Positions 57,901 to 64,000 of a DNA stretch of 64,000 nucleotides are shown here, piece by piece. The stretch is from NCBI GenBank assembly GCA_963931865.1, contig OZ007512.1:12284756-12348755 (forward strand), given 5' to 3'. Numbering within the stretch: position 1 is the stretch's first letter; every line of letters begins with the position of its first letter. Under the pieces are notes generated by a model. That model had not been told where the DNA came from. It did no database searches and saw only the letters and a program-made list of their open reading frames with translations. Source of the DNA: Axinella damicornis. Its lineage: Eukaryota; Porifera; Demospongiae; Axinellida; Axinellidae. The position numbers were made by a program, and so were the translations under genes.

Positions 57901-60900
57901 TCATGTCGATTCCAATGCCCCAATCACGTATAAGTCCAGCTATACTGGGATGGAGATGATCTACCAGCTGGTGTCCAGCCTCTACTGCCTCAGCAAGGAA
58001 TCACCTAGCCAGGCAATCCTCATTGGCACCCACCTTGACAAACTGAAAGAAGAGAAGGGAGAGAAGGGGGTTAGAGAAATCAATGACTCAATGAATCGGC
58101 TTCTCAAAAGAAAAAAAGCTGAATTTGTTGACAGAGGTTTCTTAACGTTCCCAACATCCAACGGCGGTGAGGAAGAAAGAATCTTTCTACCCATTGACAA
58201 CTACAGTGGTGGTGAGAGAGAAATAGAACAACTGCAGGAATTTGTGAGGAAGATATTAGATGACCTGCAGAAGCATATGGAGGAGCGCCCGGAGTTCAAG
58301 GATTCCCTTTACCTCCCATCTAGTTGGCTTATGTTCCACCTGGTCTTGCGTCACCGCTATGGGAAATCAGGAGTGTGCACCTTAGCAGAATGTGAAACTC
58401 TGGCTGAAGGGTGTGACCTAGACAAATGCGATGTTCCAAATGTGCTTAGCTACATCCACCGACACCTTGGCACAATCCTCTACTATGAGGAAGTGGAAGG
58501 GTTGAAGCAGCTAGTCATTTGTGATCCCAATGTGCTGTTCAGATGTATATTCCACCTCATAGCTGCTTCTTTTGGAAAGAAAGATCGCAACACGGAAGCA
58601 GATCAAATACGGGAAACAGGTGAGATTCCTCCTAAGTTAGTGGACCAGCCTACCCAGCCTGCCCAGCCTACCCAGCCTGCCGAGCCTACCGAGCCAGCCC
58701 AGCCTACCCAGCCTGCCCAGCCAAGCAACTCTCCACTCCAAGATAAGCACATCTTTGAGCTTCTGAAGCACTACAAAATCCTGAAACAGCTACCTTCAGG
58801 TGATTACTTTATGCCGTGCCTTTTGCTGCCAGATACATGTCTGAAGTTGTCATATGAAGTGGTAAGGAACCTTTGCCTCCGTCCGCTTCTTGTTCGCTTT
58901 GATGGCAACTACATTCCCGTGGGAGTGTTTTCAGCTCTTGTGGTGGAGCTCTCACAGAAGCCATGGGAGCTTGACACAGAGCCTCGCTTTCGCAATCATT
59001 TATCGTTCATCACAGATGGGTCTTTCTCTGTGAGGTTGATAGTGTACCCAGCCTATTTGGAATTCCGCATTCCGATTGATGACAAGGAAGAACCGAAGAA
59101 GATCCATCAGTTCTGTATGATGGTTCGGAGGAGAGTTGTGGGCGCTCTGAACACTGTTCTCAGACTCCATGAGCACACAAAGAAGACGAAGTTCCATCTA
59201 GGTTTCTACTGCCCTGGCGATGCTGACGGCCAACCCCATTTCTCGGACTGTAAACCCAAAGCCGAATACATCAGTCCCACTACATTCATCTGTTCCAAGT
59301 CCCCCCGCTGTTTTGAGGGTCAGCGTGATCTTGATCAGGAGTGCACTATCTGGTTCGAAAATTGGAAGGTATGTTGCATGTGTTTCTTGTGAGCTGAAGT
59401 CACTTTATCTTCAATGAGTTGTCTAATGTCGTCACTGACCACTAATAATTATTATTCAACCAGTGTTGGATATAGGGAGTGAATTTTTTTTTTCTGGGGG
59501 GGGGGGGGGGGGGGAGACTAATGCCAGTACTCAGCTGGCACTGGAATAGACGTGCCAAACGTGGCCATCCAATGTATGTGCTTCTTGCTAGCCCCCCACC
59601 CTCCCCAAATATATTCCTACTACCAATATATACCAGTAAATGTTCGTACTCATTGCTCTCTTTAGGACCCCAAAACAGCTGGCAGTCAACATGATCGTGA
59701 TCCAGTTGACACTACTTCCGGAGACCCTGTTCCTGCAGGTACGTGACAGTACTACCCTCAGTATGTCTAGAACACAGTAAAACCCTCTAGTACTCTGTGC
59801 TGGATGTAACAGAAGGAAATGTGTTTAATCCAGCAATGTCATTTGGAGATCCGCTGTGCTTGAGCTGAAAGGGTGGGACAGGGGGAGGTGATGGGTGGGT
59901 GCACTTGATGTGTGCAAACAGCATGGCCGTGTCTGGGCTCAGCTGTAGAAATGCATTGATTAGCACTGGAAGGGCCATTCTGTCCTTTTGGGCATAGCTA
60001 AATGGACTTAGAAGTGAGCCGTCTCACCTAGTAGGCCTCCATTTCCAGCGTTTGATGCCCGTTTTTCTGCTACACCAGGTTGCCATTTCCCAAGAGCCTT
60101 GATTGAAAGTCTTTAATTAGTGGGTGTGGTTCGAGTCATGAATCTGCTTAGAATGGTTGAAAAATTTGATGAAAATACCTCTGGGAGAAATTTTGAACCC
60201 AACAAGCCAAGGGAACTGAAATAAGGGCACATGTAACCGATCTCTGGAAATGGTGTGGGTGGGAAAGGGCTAATTAACTAAAACTGTCACAAGTGGTCAC
60301 TAGTGTCTAAATGGTGCATGTTCAGCTGTTACTATGGTGATGGATGACTCTGTTGGTCCAGAGTGTAACCATGTACAAATCTTTTAAATGAGTGAAAATG
60401 GGGTTCATTGCAGCTGGGTATGCCCCGCCACAGTCACAATACCCTCAACATACCAACCATTATCCAGCTGGTGTTACCTATCAGTCAGCACATCCTCAAC
60501 CACCGTATGCCGGCTACCCTCCACAGCCAAGCCAATACAGACCCCAACAAGGTTATTGCTTCCCCTGTACTGCATGACAAAGACCATGCACTTGTAGCTA
60601 TAAAGTCTACTATTGATCTACTACTGATAATAGGTCAACACTTAACTCAATATTATTCATGTGGTGTTATACAAACTCAACCCCCTCAACAACAATTCAT
60701 GGCAATCTGTGGGGTGAATCTAAGTCCTTCCATATAGCTATATATAGTTACTTAGAAAAACAATAATAGCTGATCCATGCTCGCTATAACTGTCAATTAG
60801 AGAGTGTTTAGCTTTAATCACACATTGGCTTGTGGCCGGGGACGTAAAGCCGTCGGTCCGTGGTACTGGTTAGTATTAGCATTCAGTTTCTATTTCCGGC

Positions 60901-63750
60901 TACCTCGTTAGCCAATCTATATGGTGGTCTCTCATATAGAGGAAAACTGAAGATATGACTGCATCACTATGAGTAGTCAGCATTTCACCAAATGACTTAA
61001 ATTCTCCTTCTACAGTAAAGCATAATTATACTGTGCATTTTTATTCTGTCAATTCAAGGTATCATGCATCAGATCGGCCCTGCTGCTGCTGTATATATCA
61101 GTGGCGGATCCAGGCCTGGCCCCCCCCCTGGCTAGAGAAATTTTTTATTTTTATTTAGCTAGCTAGCACGGTGGCGGTTCGAGGGGGGGCACCGCCCCTC
61201 CCTTTGGCTTCTTCATCACTTTATTTTCCTCCTTACTAACCAGCTGCCGCTACGTTGCAACTCCTGGCCTGGCCTCCTCAGCTCGCAATAACCGTGCGTT
61301 GCCTGAAACCGAACGGCTTGGGAACGAGACCACGATCTAGTATACTCTACGTGTACGTACGTATTACGTTCGTGAGCGAATTTGAGCAAGAAAGCAGCAC
61401 ATGGCGGCCCCGGGACCTGCAATCCTCGTACATCTGGAACTTACAGTGCAAAGCACGAAGGTGCCACGAGAGCCCATCCTGATCGCTGAAAAATGAAGGC
61501 GAAAAATTTTTTCCGCGCTTCGCGCGGACTGATCGGCGCTACGCACCTCTATCCACTGCCTCCAGCAGCGTCTTAAATATATTGGCACCCCCCTTTCACA
61601 AATACTGTATCCGCCCCTGTATATGACAGGTGGCAGTCAGCCACAACCTTCGTATCATCCCATGGGAGGAGGTGCACAAAGTTATCCCACCAATCCTGGT
61701 TAGAACACGCTCACTACAGTGTTATCTACATATACATGCCATAGCTAGCACAGGCTTACTAGTAAGCTTTGCAAGGCTACATTTTGTGGCGAGAACATGA
61801 CTATATAGTGGTCATTGCTGCATGCAGGTTTAACCTCAAACCTGGACATTCTTACCTGATGCAGGGTATGCTCCGATGCAGCAAACTTCTCAGTACTTTG
61901 AGCCCAGCCACAACCCAGCTGGTCAAGCGATGGGTACTACCATGCTACCTCAGCAACCACCACAGGAAAAAATAAAGCATAGCCAACAGTTGTTAATTTC
62001 ATCACATTATTGTATATGTGTTGGGAAGTATGCTACTTCCCAATGCTTTACGTTGTACCAAACCCAACAGGCCTTGTTCCATACCCAACAGTTGTTATTT
62101 GACCCGCAAGATGAAAGGTTGTAGTTCTGTTGGGTTATTCAAACCAGCCATTGTACAACCTTTGTTAAAGTGTTGTGTAAAAGGTGCTAATAACCAATTG
62201 TAGGTGCAAACAAGATGCAGTATCGTATATCTGTTGGGATATTAAAATACAACTGTACTAAAACTTTCCCAATGGTTTGAAAACCATCGGGAATTAGGAT
62301 TTACAACTGTTGTAATTGGAAGATTTTTCCCTGTGCACCCTACCTTCAACAACACACTGGCTACACATACCCACCTGGTGGTAGTCACGGCAACGTCCAC
62401 CCCTACCAATCGTACCAGTCCACATCAAGTCAACAGCATGGCGGCAGCATGTCCACTAGCGTCCCTCCATCCCAGTACACAGCAAGTCAGCACCCCCCTC
62501 CACCTGGCTGCAGCATGTCCACTAGCATCCCTCCATCCTGGTCCATAGCAAGTCAGCACCCCCCTCCACCTGGCTGCAGCATGTCCACTAGCATCCCTCC
62601 ATCCTGGTCCATAGCAAGTCAGCACCCCCCTCCACCTGGCTGCAGCATGTCCACTAGCATCCCTCCATCCTGGTCCACAGCAAGTCAGCACCCCCCTCCA
62701 CCTGGCGGTAGCATGTCCACTAGTACTAGTGTCCCTCCATCCCGGTCCATAGCAAGTCAACACCCCCCTCCTCCACCTGGCGGCAACATGTCCACTAGTG
62801 TCCCTCCATCCCAGTCCACTGACCCAGGGCCTCAAGCACCAGAACTTAGTTCCCAAGGTAGATTGCCATATCCTCTGTAATATATAGGAAAGTAGTAACA
62901 TCATACTCAGATAAGGTGTATAACTAAAGACTTGTATGCTATAGCCTACTTCTCCTCACAAGCCTTCTTATGTGATCACAAGATCTGCAGACAGACTGCA
63001 GCTTCGTCATCTTTACCAAGCATGAGGATTGCATGCATGCCATAGCTAGTCTACATGCTCATGTTACGATTATGTGTAGCTACTGTAGCCTCGTTCCCAG
63101 GCCTCCGCCCAGATTTTATCTCACAACCGTGGAGAAGAATCGCGATTTTCTCCACGGTTGCGAGATAAAATCTGAGCGGAGGCCTGGGAACGAGGCTATA
63201 GCTACAGACTTTACATTTTATTCAATGCTGGTGGTCTTTTGTACCTGTGGCGGACATGTTCTGATCTATGAGGTATTCCTCCTGCAGCTCATCCTGAATC
63301 TAGTGGACCAGGTGTCATTCGCAGAGGTATGCCAATTAATTGTAGGTTGAGAATGAGATAATATTTACCACCATAATTATTTGTGTGGTAGTTGTCGTGC
63401 CACATCACTGCACTTCTGTAAAAACGTTTTTCCCTGCAGGTGATAGGCCGACTCTGCGCAATCTAAAGAAATTTCCGGTCAAACACGGGAAGCCTATTGA
63501 CATTCCTGTACGGATTGGCATTAACTACCGGAGCTTTGGAATATTTCTCCTAGAAGACGACTATGGAGCAATTGTTTCGGTCATTGAAGGAAAGATGCAT
63601 TTCAATTCAGAAAAGATCAATGAAGACATTTTAATGCAGTGGATTGGAGGAAAAGGGAAGCGGCCATTCACTTGGGATACGCTGGTGACTTGTTTGCGAG
63701 ATGTAGAGTTGGGAACACTTGCTAATGACATTGAAGAGGTGCTGCAATGA
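51949..63750 (+). CDS. DD - CARD-like - Roc-COR GTPase - PQ - DD protein (about 1204 aa if damaged exon is skipped)
   Basis: Exons: 51949-52166, 52554-52720, 53114-53461, 53582-53620, 54463-54549, 57243-59368, 59666-59738, 60414-60551, 61630-61698, 63288-63326, 63440-63750; total 3615 nt, divisible by 3. Exons 1-2: split DD. Exon 3: CARD-like helices (FLHQADLADHLGDYDGIALR...YQQFREALLHRAV). Exon 6 (708 codons): P-loop GPPRVGKTT (about 57332-57358), G3 DTGGQPEF (about 57780), G4 GTHLDK (about 58025), COR-like HLGTILYYEEVEGLKQLVIC, then a PTQPAQ repeat and a C-terminal COR part. Exons 8-9 are PQ linkers; exon 11 is the last DD (FGIFLLEDDYGA), TGA at 63748. The exon starting 61865 is split by a transposon; leaving it out keeps the frame. 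The two ends could nucleate different death-fold assemblies while the GTPase switches them (inference). Confidence 0.72.
53114..53461 (+). other. CARD-like exon
   Basis: 116 residues, mostly alpha-helical by composition, spacing of hydrophobics and a C-terminal FREALLHRAV segment resemble CARDs. Phase 1-1. Identification is by pattern only; another death-fold subtype is possible. Confidence 0.5.
53890..55430 (+). repeat. Segmental duplication, copy B
   Basis: Pairs with 41850-43420. Contains palindromic MITE copy 2 (54304-54407) and the 87-nt spacer exon 54463-54549. Confidence 0.8.
55444..55940. mobile_element. Transposon of the CACTCCTGGTAG family, reverse orientation
   Basis: Begins near GGGCAACCGCACTCCTGGTA and ends near TTTCCCCTACCAGGAGTGCG; interior matches the reverse complement of 50558-51073. 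In the intron before the GTPase exon. Confidence 0.7.
56871..57018. repeat. Palindromic element
   Basis: Arms TAGGATGGTCCACTGTGGTA and inverse, about 65 bp each, loop CTCGGCTTCGCCTCATG. About 225 bp before the Roc-COR exon. Confidence 0.8.
57243..59368 (+). other. Roc-COR exon
   Basis: One 2.1-kb exon encodes the whole GTPase and COR-like unit. G1 to G3 spacing is about 150 residues, much longer than in Ras, due to an inserted Pro/Thr-rich region. The G4 motif GTHLD is the form typical of Roco proteins rather than NKxD. A 10-unit PTQ/PAQ/PTE repeat (about 58645-58725) divides the COR-like part. The paralogue at 43946-46115 has an extra intron between G1 and G3. Confidence 0.75.
61099..61619. 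mobile_element. 521-bp TIR transposon inserted in a PQ exon
   Basis: Ends CAGTGGCGGATCCAGG and CTGTATCCGCCCCTG (imperfect inverse). Flanked by TATAT on both sides (61094-61098, 61620-61624), matching the uninterrupted exon copy at 47345. A left-end-like fragment of the family also occurs near 41785. No transposase. Confidence 0.8.
61961..62335. mobile_element. 375-bp TIR transposon with CACAGG ends
   Basis: Begins CACAGGAAAAAATAAAG and ends AGATTTTTCCCTGTG, flanked by CAC on both sides (61958-61960, 62336-62338), a 3-bp target duplication. CAC-type ends with a 3-bp TSD suggest the CACTA superfamily, tentatively. Interior has several short palindromes such as CCAACAGTTGT. Confidence 0.7.
62449..62830 (+). 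repeat. Coding minisatellite, 66-bp unit (22 residues)
   Basis: About six units of the type MSTSIPPSWSIASQHPPPPG plus two residues. The homologous exons have two (13195) or one to two (47623) units, so it has expanded here. Three central units are almost identical, indicating recent growth. Confidence 0.85.
63086..63198. repeat. Foldback element, same family
   Basis: 113-bp near-perfect hairpin with AGATTTTATCTC arms; third copy of the 13633 hairpin. Confidence 0.85.
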
Positions 63751-64000
63751 TGCTGAAATGCTTATTTGATTTCTGTGTACCACTGTGAATAATTGTGTGT
63801 AGCTGACAAGCCTCGTTTTCCCAGCAGGATCCTCCAGCCGTACACTGTATTTTGGTTTTATGTCTTTACTTTCTGTCAGAGTTGAGCCATCGTTGGTTGA
63901 ATGAGTTGTTTCAAGTTCAAGTTTAAGTATAGGTATGTATCATAGACTATACAATTATGTAGGGATACGAGAGACACGCAATACTCTCAAAATCTCGAAA
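63751..64000. other. 3' flank of the DD-CARD-Roc-COR gene
   Basis: No gene. Nearly the same sequence follows the triple-DD gene (14300-14570), so the duplication extends past the stop codon and continues beyond the window. Confidence 0.7.

Larger units (their letters stand above)
61865..62857 (+). pseudogene. PQ-linker exon split by a second transposon
   Basis: Left part 61865-61960 (GYAPMQQTSQYFEPSHNPAG...) and right part 62336-62857 match the intact exon 47623-47907. A 375-bp element between them brings in-frame stops. The right part has an expanded 66-bp repeat. The 3' donor (CCCAAG/GTAGAT) is intact. Confidence 0.7.

Noticed and set aside
62425..62904. 159-aa open frame on the minus strand with regular repeats
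   Set aside because: Antisense of the 66-bp coding minisatellite; the repeat comes from the plus-strand PQ exon.

Overview
The window is eukaryotic, and the gene content points to an animal. Genes are split by GT-AG introns, the domains are metazoan death-signalling domains (caspase, death domain, CARD, ZU5-UPA), and the space between them is packed with foldback/MITE-type repeats and microsatellites. The combination of expanded death-domain families, Roc-COR GTPases and compact introns suggests an early-branching animal, most likely a sponge. That is inference; no marker gene fixes the species. REGION BY REGION. (1) 405-1036, minus: 5' end of a death-domain (DD) gene that runs off the left edge. 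(2) 1235-6617, minus: a 7-exon caspase gene, DD - PQ linker - DD - PQ - DD - PQ - caspase, 918 aa. (3) 6979-11370, minus: a 9-exon adaptor, CARD - DD - PQ - PQ - DD - PQ - DD, 609 aa. (4) 11589-14299, plus, head-to-head with the previous gene: a 500-aa adaptor with three DDs separated by PQ linkers. (5) 17621-20765, plus: a three-DD adaptor, 398 aa, 5' end uncertain. (6) 22651-36363, plus: best read as one 13-exon gene, MBF2-like domain - linker - ZU5 - UPA - DD - transmembrane segment - DD; a large intron holds decayed DD and PQ exons. (7) 38228-49377, plus: ubiquitin-like - Roc-COR GTPase - PQ - DD, followed by a caspase exon (50315-51783) broken by a transposon. (8) 51949-63750, plus: DD - CARD-like - Roc-COR GTPase - PQ - DD, with two transposons in its PQ exons. 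HOW THEY FIT TOGETHER. Death-fold domains make homotypic contacts, caspases execute proteolysis, and Roc-COR proteins are GTP-switched scaffolds, so the cluster looks like parts of one or more death/immune signalling platforms. Almost every internal exon starts and ends in phase 1, so DD, CARD, PQ-linker, TM and small spacer exons can be duplicated or shuffled without breaking frame. For seven gene models I predicted the exons by eye, and the summed coding length is a multiple of three each time, which supports the models. The left caspase/DD pair is duplicated in inverted orientation around 49.5-52.9 kb. The 3' PQ-DD segments of genes 4, 7 and 8 are also recent copies of each other. All gene structures are predictions from sequence reading only, with no transcript evidence.
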